This document shows, piece after piece, positions 52,106 through 60,594 of a stretch of 64,000 nt of DNA (positions are counted from its first letter, which is position 1; every line of letters starts with the position of its first letter). Origin of the DNA: Spiro-02 sp034114085 (GTDB lineage: Bacteria; Spirochaetota; Spirochaetia; Sphaerochaetales; Sphaerochaetaceae); assembly GCA_034114085.1 (NCBI GenBank), contig JAXEWB010000011.1, positions 1 to 64,000 of the forward strand, in the 5' to 3' direction. The notes beneath the pieces were generated by a model. The model searched no databases. It was not told where the DNA came from and worked only from the letters and a program-made list of their open reading frames with translations. The translations under genes were made by a program, and so were the position numbers.

Positions 52106-53863
52106 TTAGAGCAGCTTTTCAGCGGCTTTGTCGAAACCGACGGCCTTGCTCTTGTAGAGTTCGGTCACTTCATCTTCAAGCTGCTTGAAGCGTTCGCTTT
52201 TCTGCTCGACGTTGTTCCAGTCAAGGAACTTCTGGCGAACTTCGTTGAAGAACACACGGACGGCCTTCTTGTCCTCCAGACTGTACGTAGCGGCGAGGAT
52301 GTGGAACAACAGGTCGAAGGTGTGCCGCTGACGTTCAGGCACGACCGCAGCATCAACAGGATCGAAGGAGTTCTGCTGCAAATACGCACTGTCCAGCAAC
52401 TCCCCCTTCTGGTAGACGATATAGTCCTCCACCGACGTACCTTCTTCGCCTACGACCTTCATCATCTGGTTGATCTCATTGCTACGGAACAAGATGGAGC
52501 GGGCATATTCGACCTTCGCGCTATCAATGATGCCCGTGTATTTCGACCAACTGTCCATCGGGTGGATGGCGGGATATTTACGGGCGTCCGAGCGTTCGCG
52601 GGAAAGTCCATGGAATGCGCCTACGACCTTCAAGGTAGCCTGCGTGACAGGTTCTTCAAAGTTACCGCCCGCGGGGCTGACCGTTCCGCCGATAGTGACC
52701 GAGCCGATCTTGCCGTCATGCAGCCGGACCTTGCCGGCGCGTTCGTAGAACTCCGCGATGCGGCTCTCCAAATATGCGGGGAACGCTTCCTCGCCGGGAA
52801 TCTCTTCGAGACGACCGCTCATCTCGCGCATGGCCTGAGCCCAGCGGCTCGTCGAATCGGCCAGCAGCAGGACGTCCAGGCCCATCTGCCGATAGTATTC
52901 GGCCATGGTCACGGCAGTGTAGACGGACGCTTCACGGGCGGCGACGGGCATCGAGCTGGTATTGCAGATGATGATCGTGCGTTCCATCAGGGAGCGCCCG
53001 GTCTTCGGGTCGATCAGCTCGGGGAATTCCTTCAGGACTTCGACGACCTCGCCCGCGCGTTCTCCGCAGGCGGCGATAATCACGACGTCCACGTCGGCGT
53101 TACGGCTGGTCAGATGCTGCAAGACGGTCTTGCCCGCCCCGAACGGACCGGGAACGCAGTACGTACCGCCCTTGGCCACGGGCAGGAAGGTATCGATGAT
53201 CCTGACTTTCGTGACCATCGTCTCATCAGGACGAAGGCGTTCATCGTAGTTCGTGATGGCTTTCTTTACCGGCCAGGAGAATACCATGGTGAGTTTTTTC
53301 TCGTTGCCTTTGGGATCCTTCACGACGGCCACCACGTCACGGACGTTGTAGACGCCCTTTTCATTGATGGACACGACTGTCCAAGGAACGTCGGCGAACG
53401 AGAACGGAACCATGATCCGGTGCGTGAACAGCCCCTCAGGAACGGTACCGATGGTAGCGGCGGGGCGAACCGTATCGCCTACTTTTACGATGGGGGTGAA
53501 CTCCCAGTCCTTGTTCGGAATTGGATCAAGGTAGACGCCACGCTGTAAGAAGAACCCACACTGGGCCGCCAAGTCCGGTAGCGGATTCTGTAGGCCGTCA
53601 TAGATTTGGGTGAGCAGGCCGGGACCCAGTTCTACGCTGAGCATTTCATCGGTGAATTCCACGTCATCACCGACGGAGACTCCATTGGTCATCTCAAAGA
53701 CCTGTAGACTGGCGGTTTTTCCATTGATTCTGATGACTTCGCTCTTGAGGCGGGTATCACCGATGTGGATGTAGCCTACTTTGTTCTTTGAAATGGCGCC
53801 TTCAAACTCCACTGTAACCATGTTTCCGTTTACACCGGTAACACGTCCTTTATTTTTTGCCAT
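52106..53863 (-). CDS. atpA: V-type ATPase catalytic subunit A
   Basis: 585 aa. Walker A GPFGAGKTVLQ, catalytic Glu in CGERAGEVVEVLKEFPEL, LLADSTSRWAQAMREMSGRL; the non-homologous insert is at about 110-190. ATG 53863 has GGAG seven bases upstream; the ATG two codons earlier is too close to that site, and farther upstream codons lie inside the DUF2764 gene. Confidence 0.96.
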   Translation of the reverse strand: MAKNKGRVTGVNGNMVTVEFEGAISKNKVGYIHIGDTRLKSEVIRINGKTASLQVFEMTNGVSVGDDVEFTDEMLSVELGPGLLTQIYDGLQNPLPDLAAQCGFFLQRGVYLDPIPNKDWEFTPIVKVGDTVRPAATIGTVPEGLFTHRIMVPFSFADVPWTVVSINEKGVYNVRDVVAVVKDPKGNEKKLTMVFSWPVKKAITNYDERLRPDETMVTKVRIIDTFLPVAKGGTYCVPGPFGAGKTVLQHLTSRNADVDVVIIAACGERAGEVVEVLKEFPELIDPKTGRSLMERTIIICNTSSMPVAAREASVYTAVTMAEYYRQMGLDVLLLADSTSRWAQAMREMSGRLEEIPGEEAFPAYLESRIAEFYERAGKVRLHDGKIGSVTIGGTVSPAGGNFEEPVTQATLKVVGAFHGLSRERSDARKYPAIHPMDSWSKYTGIIDSAKVEYARSILFRSNEINQMMKVVGEEGTSVEDYIVYQKGELLDSAYLQQNSFDPVDAAVVPERQRHTFDLLFHILAATYSLEDKKAVRVFFNEVRQKFLDWNNVEQKSERFKQLEDEVTELYKSKAVGFDKAAEKLL

Positions 53864-53876
53864 ATCCATACTCCAC

Positions 53877-54422
53877 TTATATGCTCTTGATTTTTGACTG
53901 TAGGTTGGAGAAGAGTCTCTTGAACTCAGAATTACCGTCCTGCAATGAGAACCTACCCTTGCGCTCAAGAATCTGTAGCTTCACCGCATAGGCGAGCAAT
54001 GCTTCGATGTCAAAGGTATGAAGCCCGCCCAGATCATCCAGGTACTTCCAGTACAATTGCATGAGCGACAGCTCTCCCTGCAATGGATCGGCCGCGGACA
54101 ATGCGGCACGGACTGTTTCAGTAATCCGGTATTCCTTGTCACCTTCGTTTCTGTAGCGGTCTCCGCCAAGCTCCAGTTTCCGTGCACGCTGGTCGTTCAG
54201 TTCTTTCACCACCATATCGCGAAACTGGTTCCATTTGCGCAAGAATGGATGCTTCGGGGAATCCCCCCCGACGGCGGAAAGTACAGCCGACCGAACCAAC
54301 CGGTAGTCAGAGTCGCTGATATTACCATGGCACAGCTCAAGGAACGCCTCATGGGACATGGGCGATACATCCTCATAGCGGAGCATCGGCAATGTTGCTA
54401 CCAGATAATAGTAGGAAGACAC
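53877..54422 (-). CDS. DUF2764 family protein (V-ATPase associated)
   Basis: 181 aa. Starts SSYYYLVATLPMLRYED, the DUF2764 signature, and is mostly helical. It lies between subunits E and A, as in other spirochaetal and some bacterial V-ATPase operons. These operons lack recognisable C, F and G genes; DUF2764 probably takes the part of subunit C (rotor-socket), an inference from position and length. Confidence 0.85.
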   Translation of the reverse strand: MSSYYYLVATLPMLRYEDVSPMSHEAFLELCHGNISDSDYRLVRSAVLSAVGGDSPKHPFLRKWNQFRDMVVKELNDQRARKLELGGDRYRNEGDKEYRITETVRAALSAADPLQGELSLMQLYWKYLDDLGGLHTFDIEALLAYAVKLQILERKGRFSLQDGNSEFKRLFSNLQSKIKSI

Positions 54423-54434
54423 TGTAGGCTCCTC

Positions 54435-55043
54435 TTATCGCTTTGCTGACGTGAATACGATTTCCTGAATCGCGGGGCTCAGGAACGGAGCCATCATGGA
54501 AGCGGTTTCCTCGGCGCCGAAATCGTAGAAACCGGAACCATCCTTGTCTGCGATTCGGAAACCAGCGTCGACACCCGCGACGGGCCGTATCTCCAGACCG
54601 GCTTTGATTTCGTTGGCCAATTTTGCCTTGAGGTCCATTGCAAGGGCCTTGCAGGCTTTTTCATCCAATTCGATGACGGACTTCGCAGGATCGGCGATAC
54701 CGGAAGAGACGACCTTCGCGATCAGATCCACCAACGCCTTTGAATCGAACGCCTGCGCAATCTGTTTTTCCAGCAGGCGATCCAGCTGTTCCTGTAGCGC
54801 TTTCTTCAATGAAAGCTGAACGTCGCGGGCTGCCTGCTGCAACGAGGCGCGCGCGCTTTGATCCCGGACGTCGATATCCTTCTTAGCCTCATCGACCAAT
54901 TTGCCAGCTTCCTTCTTCGCGGAAGCAATAATCTCCTCGGCCTTCCTGTCCGCCTCGGAAATGATTTCAGCGGCCTTCTTTTCAGCCTCTTCAATACCAT
55001 CACGCTTGATCGACGCGACTAAATCCTGAATCTGTAGTTCCAT
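54435..55043 (-). CDS. atpE: V-type ATPase subunit E
   Basis: 202 aa peripheral-stalk subunit. The N-terminal 90 residues are a charged coiled coil (EEAEKKAAEIISEADRKAEE), and the C-terminal part is a small globular domain. ATG 55043 begins MELQIQDLVASIKRDG, the family N-terminus. First gene of the operon, 24 nt after the predicted transcription start. Confidence 0.9.
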   Translation of the reverse strand: MELQIQDLVASIKRDGIEEAEKKAAEIISEADRKAEEIIASAKKEAGKLVDEAKKDIDVRDQSARASLQQAARDVQLSLKKALQEQLDRLLEKQIAQAFDSKALVDLIAKVVSSGIADPAKSVIELDEKACKALAMDLKAKLANEIKAGLEIRPVAGVDAGFRIADKDGSGFYDFGAEETASMMAPFLSPAIQEIVFTSAKR

Positions 55044-55073
55044 CTGAGTTCCTACCTTTTGAAGATGAGGGAA

Positions 55074-55102
55074 ATTATATACATTATGGTTGTCCTGTGC
55101 AA
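55074..55102 (-). promoter_or_regulatory. V-ATPase operon promoter
   Basis: On the minus strand TTGCAC (55097-55102) and TATAAT (55074-55079) are 17 bp apart; the -10 box is a perfect consensus. Confidence 0.85.
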
Positions 55103-55148
55103 CCTCGCTTCCATACATTCACACCTGAAATGTCGAATTACCAATATC

Positions 55149-55175
55149 ATATTTCCAAAATGGATATGGAAATAT
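55149..55175. other. Inverted repeat upstream of the V-ATPase promoter
   Basis: ATATTTCCA and TGGAAATAT with a 9-nt centre, 47 bp upstream of the -35 box. Could be an operator or activator site for the V-ATPase operon. Confidence 0.5.
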
Positions 55176-55600
55176 CGTTAATAACCCCGAAGAACGGCAC
55201 ATACCTGCGACCCACAAGGAATTGCGCGCGTCCCATCGACAGAAATACGAGCGTCCGTTCCCGTTCTCCCAAGGAATGAAACGACCCGCATCGTAATTCT
55301 TTCAACCACTATACACATGGAATGAAGAACATACGCTCGGTAATATACTATGCATCAGTCGAAACTACCAGAAAATGTGTAAAATAATCGTACACCTCCA
55401 TTTTTTCATATTCCAACGAATCCATCCCCACATTTCTGTATTGTACCACGTCCAGCCTTTCCCCGCCTTTCATTGACTCTTTGCCCCCACGATGCTACCA
55501 TCGCTTGGCTGTATATTCCGAGGAACGACGAAACCAGGCAAACAATAGCCAAAAAGCCGCATACCGTTGGTGTGTTCCTCAAGCGTTTGGGAGAGAACAG
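55176..55600. other. Intergenic stretch without a gene
   Basis: No gene seen. A weak GTGTA/TACAC hairpin with a T-rich tail lies near 55376-55413 (plus strand). No clear promoter for the GIY-YIG-like gene that follows. Confidence 0.4.
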
Positions 55601-55954
55601 ATGACAGACAGGAAATCCTTGCGACAGCAATATGGGGCAACCCGCCCGACCATGGGCATCCTCCAGATCAGGAACCTCCAGAACGACCGTTGCTACCTTG
55701 TCGCCGCACCTGACTTAAAAGCGGCGGCGAACAGCCACAGGTTCCGCCTGGACCTCGGCATGCACGAATGCAAGGAGCTTCAGAAAGAGTATGCAGCCAC
55801 AGGGCTGGAGCTCTTCACGCTCGACACCCTCGACATTCTCCCCTACGATGAAGCTGATCCATCGAAAACGGACTATTCAACGGAGTTGGACGCCCTGCTC
55901 GCCCTTTGGGAAGAAAAGCTGACGAGACAAGGCGTGTCGCTGTACCGACGCTAG
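55601..55954 (+). CDS. GIY-YIG-like family protein, copy 1
   Basis: 117 aa. TMGILQIRNLQNDRCYLVAA is the equivalent of the GIY...YIG strand pair, but both motif Tyr positions are altered (GIL, YLV), so nuclease activity is doubtful. It continues with LKAAANSHRFRLDLGMH and ELQKEYAATG..LFTLDTLDILPYDEADPSKTDY, as in a small family seen in Firmicutes and spirochaetes. A paralogue with the same plan is at 58784-59134 on the opposite strand. GGGAG before ATG 55601. Confidence 0.75.
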   Translation: MTDRKSLRQQYGATRPTMGILQIRNLQNDRCYLVAAPDLKAAANSHRFRLDLGMHECKELQKEYAATGLELFTLDTLDILPYDEADPSKTDYSTELDALLALWEEKLTRQGVSLYRR

Positions 55955-56190
55955 CCCTCCGCAACACACCATAAACCCAAGTCCACATCCGTCCTCCATC
56001 AACATGGGGCATACCTGACGTTCAGGGCGGTCCCGCGATGGCAAAGGGATGGCATCGCATAGACTCGACGCGAGCAGGACACCGGACATGGGACGCGCCT
56101 CTTTATGGAGGCGGCAGACATCCCTCATCATTTATCATCCCACAAACGATAAAAGAATACTATTCCAGCCATCAAAAAAAACACAGGGCC

Positions 56191-56210
56191 TGAATCACCA
56201 GCCGGCTTTT
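56191..56210 (+). promoter_or_regulatory. Leader motif shared with the RAYT remnant
   Basis: TGAATCACCAGCCGGCTTTT, 19 of 20 bases equal to 20965-20984, at almost the same distance from the ribosome site GAGGAGG of a RAYT-like gene. Confidence 0.6.
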
Positions 56211-56248
56211 TCATCTGATAAGGCATCAACTATTCGAGGAGGGCCGAC

Positions 56249-56953
56249 ATGGGCGACCTGTATCAGATGCTTTCACAGACGGACAGACGTTGCGACATGT
56301 TCTTCATTTCTTTCAGGAGCTTGGGAGAACGGGAGATATTCATCGAAGACGCGGATTACCACCGGTATTGGCGTGAGATCATGTGGATGACGGACTGTAC
56401 CGGCAGCCATGTGGTCGACTATGCGGCGTGCGGACGGCGTTTCTGCATGATCATCGACCTGTTCCGCCTGGGACACGCCGCCGACAATACCATTGAACTG
56501 AAGAGGATGCTGAAATCGAACAACAACTCGTACACCCGGTGGTACAACAGGAAATATGGACGAAGCGGTTCACTGACCAAGCTGGAATCGGTTCAGTCCC
56601 TGCATTCGCAACGGGATTTGCTGGAATCGATGCGCGGCATGTACCAGTGGCTGATGGAAAACGGGAAAATTCCGAATGAATGGCGGTTCTGCGGCCAATA
56701 TGAGCGTTGCAAAGGGTATAGTCACGGAATGCATCCAGACCCCTACTCCTTTCCCGGTTATCTGAGCGGGCAGTTCAACGGCATGTCGGAACGGAAGCTA
56801 TACCGGGTCATCACTACGGAAGATGAGGACTATTGGCAGAAAGTCCGCGACAGCATGTCGTCACGGGAACGGGCGGAGGAATATAGGGCGCGGATGGCTT
56901 TGTTTTCGGATGATGAGGACGAGGACAGGAATACGCTCTATGGCAGCACATAG
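56249..56953 (+). CDS. RAYT-derived protein without HUH motif
   Basis: 234 aa intact gene, ribosome site GAGGAGG. It follows the plan of REP-associated tyrosine transposases: early IFIEDADYHRYWREIMWM, and NNNSYTRWYNRKYGRSGSL at 91-109 (the family block NTSYTRYFNRKY-RSGHLF). But where MPNHxH should be (about residues 58-70) it reads YAACGRRFCMII, with no His pair. The C-terminal 90 residues, with an acidic end (FSDDEDEDR), are not transposase-like. It is probably inactive as a transposase and kept for another role, such as DNA binding, or it is a relic. Confidence 0.7.
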   Translation: MGDLYQMLSQTDRRCDMFFISFRSLGEREIFIEDADYHRYWREIMWMTDCTGSHVVDYAACGRRFCMIIDLFRLGHAADNTIELKRMLKSNNNSYTRWYNRKYGRSGSLTKLESVQSLHSQRDLLESMRGMYQWLMENGKIPNEWRFCGQYERCKGYSHGMHPDPYSFPGYLSGQFNGMSERKLYRVITTEDEDYWQKVRDSMSSRERAEEYRARMALFSDDEDEDRNTLYGST

Positions 56954-56956
56954 CGG

Positions 56957-57067
56957 GTGGATTTCGCGAAACCGCTTGAAGTATCGGTCAGGACTGTCGA
57001 AGCCTGGGAAAAAGGGACAAGCAGTACCAACGGTCCTTCGAGCAGGCTACTTTCCCTCTTGGACCAT
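56957..57067 (+). pseudogene. Remnant of a HigA/NadS-type antitoxin
   Basis: A short frame FAKPLEVSVRTVEAWEKGT..GPSSRLLSLL matches the helix-turn-helix and C-terminal part of XRE antitoxins of the HigA/NadS class. The N-terminal half and any toxin partner are missing, and the frame runs into unrelated sequence afterwards. A decayed toxin-antitoxin locus. Confidence 0.65.
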
Positions 57068-57179
57068 GACCATGCTTCTTGCATCCGGCTTCTCGCGGCA
57101 GTCCGAACCACGACAAGGACTGCCGCAAACCGGACGCCTGCCGGCAACACCGCTCACAATCCATAACGGTATCCGTAGT

Positions 57180-57965
57180 TCAGTCCCGCTTCGCCTTGTC
57201 CATCGCGATCAGATTCCGAAGACCCTGCACGGCGACCCGGATAGCGTCCTCGGTGTCATGAAGCTTGGGATTGTCCATGCCAAGCGCCTCGCGCTCCTGG
57301 TTGCCCACTACAAAGAACTCGCTGCCGCACCGTGCGCCCAGGCGCGCGGCCACGACGAACAATGCGGCGCTCTCCATTTCGCTGGCGAGGACGCCCAGCC
57401 GTTTCCAGGCCTCCCATTTGTTCTGTAGCTCGTAGCTGACCGGCATGACGGAAGGGTCATGCTGGCCGTAGAACGAATCCTTGCACTGGACTACGCCGAG
57501 ATGATGCCGTTTACCAAGCTGCTCGGCTGCCTGTCTGAGGGCGGTCACGACCTCATAGTTCGCCACGGCGGGAAACTCAATCGGTGCATATTCGCGGCTG
57601 GTTCCTTCCATGCGGACGGCGCCGGTGGCGATTACAACGTCGCCGCCGATTACCGGCAACGCTATGCCGCCGCAGGTTCCCATACGGACGAAGGTGTCCG
57701 CGCCGCACTTGAACAGTTCCTCCATGGCGATGGAAGCGGACGGCCCGCCGATGCCGGTCGAAGTCACACTGACCTTCGCTCCGTCCAGATATCCTGTATA
57801 GGTCATGTATTCGCGGCTATCCGCGATGAATTTCGGATCATCAAAGTATTTCGCGATCTTTTCACAACGCTTCGGATCCCCAGGAAGAATGACATACCGT
57901 CCTACATCACCCTTCTTGATATGCAGGTGATATTGAATCCCCGTACCGTTCATATAGTCAGACAT
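57180..57965 (-). CDS. udp: Uridine phosphorylase family protein
   Basis: 261 aa. Phosphate-binding VILPGDPKRCEKIAKYF, GTGGPS-like STGIGGPSASIAMEEL, RMGTCGGI and the MESAALF block mark the PNP/UDP family; the YGQHDP insert with long loop resembles uridine phosphorylase. It cleaves uridine (or another nucleoside) with phosphate to ribose 1-phosphate. ATG 57965 has GGGGAGG upstream. A second route of nucleoside salvage beside the 846-9926 operon. Confidence 0.88.
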   Translation of the reverse strand: MSDYMNGTGIQYHLHIKKGDVGRYVILPGDPKRCEKIAKYFDDPKFIADSREYMTYTGYLDGAKVSVTSTGIGGPSASIAMEELFKCGADTFVRMGTCGGIALPVIGGDVVIATGAVRMEGTSREYAPIEFPAVANYEVVTALRQAAEQLGKRHHLGVVQCKDSFYGQHDPSVMPVSYELQNKWEAWKRLGVLASEMESAALFVVAARLGARCGSEFFVVGNQEREALGMDNPKLHDTEDAIRVAVQGLRNLIAMDKAKRD

Positions 57966-58183
57966 ACAAGCCTCCCCCACGACACCGTATGCGTCATGGA
58001 ATGTCAATCTCGCCAGTTGCCGGGCACTGGCGAAAATACCGCAGAAACTGCCTTTACAAGGTAACATGGAGATGCCAGCCTGTCAAAGGGACCTGCCCCA
58101 CACCTCATTCTCACCACCATCGCAACATAACAAATGCGAAGCGAACGTGAAATGGACACGCCCCAAGCGACGGCAAATGCAAG

Positions 58184-58687
58184 CTATTCCTTGTTCGGAT
58201 GATTCCCCGCGTACCCCATGTCCTCCAGCAACGCGCCCAGCACACGGAACCGTTCCCCAAGCAGCTCCCCTTCCTCGCCCAATGTCTGGGCGAACAGCTT
58301 GATATCGGTATCAATCATGGGATTGTCGGTACAGACGGATACAGTCATGGCGTCGCCCTGCAACCCTACCCGGTCGATCTGAGGGTTTTCCGGGTCGTAG
58401 TACTTGGGAAGCCTATAGGCGTCCTGGAAATATCGACAGGCCCGGCAAAGCAGGATCGCCAAATCCAATACCCGGTTCATCGGCAGCTCCTCCGACTGCC
58501 GGGACCACTTCTCTCCTGTATACCGCCATACTTTGGCGGAAATATCGACGTTGCCCCGGTCGTTCCATTGGGCGAGTCCGAGCGACAGCCCTTTCGCGTC
58601 GGAATCGTAGGCATTGTGCCCATCGACGTTCTCATAGTTCTCCGATACGATCACCGGCTTATGTTTCAATGTAGTCGGAATTTTCAT
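58184..58687 (-). CDS. Conserved hypothetical protein (DUF6530-like)
   Basis: 167 aa. KIPTTLKHKPVIVSENYENV, SDAKGLSLGLAQWN and ISAKVWRYTGEKWSRQSEE are strongly conserved blocks of a small uncharacterised family that I recall as DUF6530; the label is tentative. No catalytic motif. AAGGAG before ATG 58687. 96 bp after the second GIY-YIG-like gene, probably the same transcript. Confidence 0.6.
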   Translation of the reverse strand: MKIPTTLKHKPVIVSENYENVDGHNAYDSDAKGLSLGLAQWNDRGNVDISAKVWRYTGEKWSRQSEELPMNRVLDLAILLCRACRYFQDAYRLPKYYDPENPQIDRVGLQGDAMTVSVCTDNPMIDTDIKLFAQTLGEEGELLGERFRVLGALLEDMGYAGNHPNKE

Positions 58688-58783
58688 TTTTTCTCCTTTG
58701 AGGGCCTGCCCAACGGGCAACCCATTTTCGCGCCCCGTACCAACAAACGGCAAGAGGCCTGCGATATGCTTTCATCAAGACGG

Positions 58784-59134
58784 TCAGGGCAATACGACAA
58801 CGTCGCCCAGATTCTCTTTCCATAAATCAAGCAATAACGACAATTCACCGGAATAGTCGCTTTTGCCGGGGTTTTCCTTGTCATACGGCAGCACCTCCAG
58901 GACCTTGAACTCGAATTTGTCCGCGTCATGGGCCTTCCACTCCATCTGCAAGTCACGGTTGGAGACAAAACCTCCAGTGTCCAACTGGAACCACAAGCTG
59001 TTGTAGGTGGCCCTCGTATCGTTGCTGACTTTCAGGTAGCGGCTTCCCGTCGCACTGCAAGTCACCAAGCAGATTCCCATTTCGGGTTTGAATTCCCGGT
59101 ATTGTCGCATCAACGCTTTCTTGTCGAGCTTCAT
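58784..59134 (-). CDS. GIY-YIG-like family protein, copy 2
   Basis: 116 aa paralogue of the 55601 gene. KALMRQYREFKPEMGICLVT, SRYLKVSNDTRATYNS and the closing VLPYDKENPGKSDYSGEL mirror the first copy. The two catalytic Tyr positions are again changed (GIC, YLK). ATG 59134 with GGAGG upstream. It has a long leader (about 155 nt) from a promoter that carries an operator. Confidence 0.75.
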   Translation of the reverse strand: MKLDKKALMRQYREFKPEMGICLVTCSATGSRYLKVSNDTRATYNSLWFQLDTGGFVSNRDLQMEWKAHDADKFEFKVLEVLPYDKENPGKSDYSGELSLLLDLWKENLGDVVVLP

Positions 59135-59293
59135 GTCCCATTCCTCCCCTTTCCCGTTGCGCGTCCACCAGCATTCCACACCTGACAGCCAATGTTCAGT
59201 TTCCTAAAATATATTGGAAATGGTGATGACGACAATTAGCCGCGCAGGCCTGTCGCACGGCGTTGTTTCAGCGGCTCGCTTCAGTTTACTTAT

Positions 59294-59324
59294 TTAGTAA
59301 ATTACTAATCTAGTAAAATGTCAA
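59294..59324 (-). promoter_or_regulatory. Promoter with overlapping operator TTAGTAA-A-TTACTAA
   Basis: Minus strand TTGACA (59319-59324) and TTTACT (59296-59301), 17 bp apart. The -10 box lies inside the perfect inverted repeat TTAGTAA/TTACTAA (59294-59308), and a third half site (TAGTAAA) follows at 59311. Typical architecture for a dimeric repressor; regulator not in view. Confidence 0.7.
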
Positions 59325-59422
59325 GCAGGCATAAAAGGATATGGTTTATCTATAGCTCATAACGGTAGGTTATCGGGAGGTCGGACGGGTAGCCGGCAGG
59401 TTGTTTCTCCATCATCAACCGA

Positions 59423-59451
59423 CAAAAACAAGGCCATCCCGCAAGATGGCC
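59423..59451 (-). terminator. Terminator of the YkvA-domain gene
   Basis: GGCCATC (59432-59438) and GATGGCC (59445-59451) with a 6-nt loop; on the minus strand TTGTTTTTG follows. Confidence 0.85.
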
Positions 59452-59471
59452 CGAATAAAAGAACGGCAAAA

Positions 59472-60584
59472 TCAGATGCCGAGAGACATCAGGAATGTTG
59501 TATGGAACAAAGAATCGCTCGCCAACGCGAACGGATAGCAGACAACTTGCCAGAAGGAAGCGTCCACGACCACGTGCAACAGGGAAAAACGCACGATGAA
59601 AAAGCTTCCGACCAGCACCGCGCAAACAAGGACGAACCGGACCAGATTGTGGAAGAAGCCCCGAAACACGATGTCCATCAGTTTTTCCAACGTATGGCCG
59701 GAAGGTTCACCGCCGAGGATGTTGAACCGGTCGCCGATATCGAGCGCCAAAGAGACTTTCTGATACCGAATCCTGAGGTATTCTGAAATTCCTTTCCTGA
59801 CTCCCTTTTCCTGCGATACGGAACGGAGAACGGGAAGAGCCCGTCCTACCGCCCGAATGGAACGGTATATCGAAAAGCCAAAGGCGGTCAGGAGCAAAAG
59901 AGCAGAAAGGCAACTACTGGCGGCAACGCCGAAGATCGGTTCAAGCAACAGTACGACAGCGAGAAGATACAGGACGAGATTCAGCAAGGAGTTCGAGAAC
60001 ATCTTCCGCCTCGTCCCTTGCAACTCTTTCTTCAAGATATCGAACAGCAACCCGCGAACAGGCCCGCCAAGCTTTTCCTCGACAAACTCATTGATCTTGC
60101 CGCGAATTTTTTCATCGGTGGCATACAGGCCGCCTGCAGCTCCCGCCACACCTCCGGCGACAGCGCCGACTGTGGCTCCTGCGACAGCGCCGCCAACGGC
60201 GCTCACAGCTTGCCTGCCCCCGTTTTTCCAGAGTTTCTCCAGCATGGAATATCCCCAGACCAGCACTGCGGCATCATCAAGCAGCCCGATCCCGACCAGA
60301 ACATCGGGAATCACGTCAATCGGCGACACCAGATATACCAGGCAACCGATGATCATGATCTTCGTCCCCATCGGAGTGTCCGGCGACTTCCAGGCTTCCC
60401 AGAGGGCCTGAACCTTGTCCCAGATCTTGGCGATAGGGCCACGACGCATGAGGGGCAGCTTGTCCTGGACTTCAGAAACCTTTTCGGGAGTGGCGGTTTC
60501 ACCCATTTTCTGGGCTTTGGCGATGGCAAGCTCCCTCTTCTTCTCTGTGAGGCGTAGTTTTGTGCTTTTCGGCATCCTGCCCAT
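59472..60584 (-). CDS. YkvA/DUF1232-domain membrane protein
   Basis: 370 aa. A DUF1232 core VYLVSPIDVIPDVLVGIGLLDD (shown shorter: SPIDVIPDVLVGIGLLDDA) lies at about 85-120, followed by a Gly/Ala/Val-rich segment (GAVAGATVGAVAGGVAGAAG) like a glycine-zipper, then four hydrophobic helices in the C-terminal half. Much longer than simple YkvA proteins. ATG 60584 has GGAGG six bases upstream. Just after mutS2. Function unknown. Confidence 0.78.
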   Translation of the reverse strand: MGRMPKSTKLRLTEKKRELAIAKAQKMGETATPEKVSEVQDKLPLMRRGPIAKIWDKVQALWEAWKSPDTPMGTKIMIIGCLVYLVSPIDVIPDVLVGIGLLDDAAVLVWGYSMLEKLWKNGGRQAVSAVGGAVAGATVGAVAGGVAGAAGGLYATDEKIRGKINEFVEEKLGGPVRGLLFDILKKELQGTRRKMFSNSLLNLVLYLLAVVLLLEPIFGVAASSCLSALLLLTAFGFSIYRSIRAVGRALPVLRSVSQEKGVRKGISEYLRIRYQKVSLALDIGDRFNILGGEPSGHTLEKLMDIVFRGFFHNLVRFVLVCAVLVGSFFIVRFSLLHVVVDASFWQVVCYPFALASDSLFHTTFLMSLGI

Positions 60585-60594
60585 ACCAGTCCTC

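Noticed and set aside
53864..53968. N-terminal extension of V-ATPase subunit A
   Set aside because: Lies within the DUF2764 gene; ATG 53863 has a proper ribosome site.
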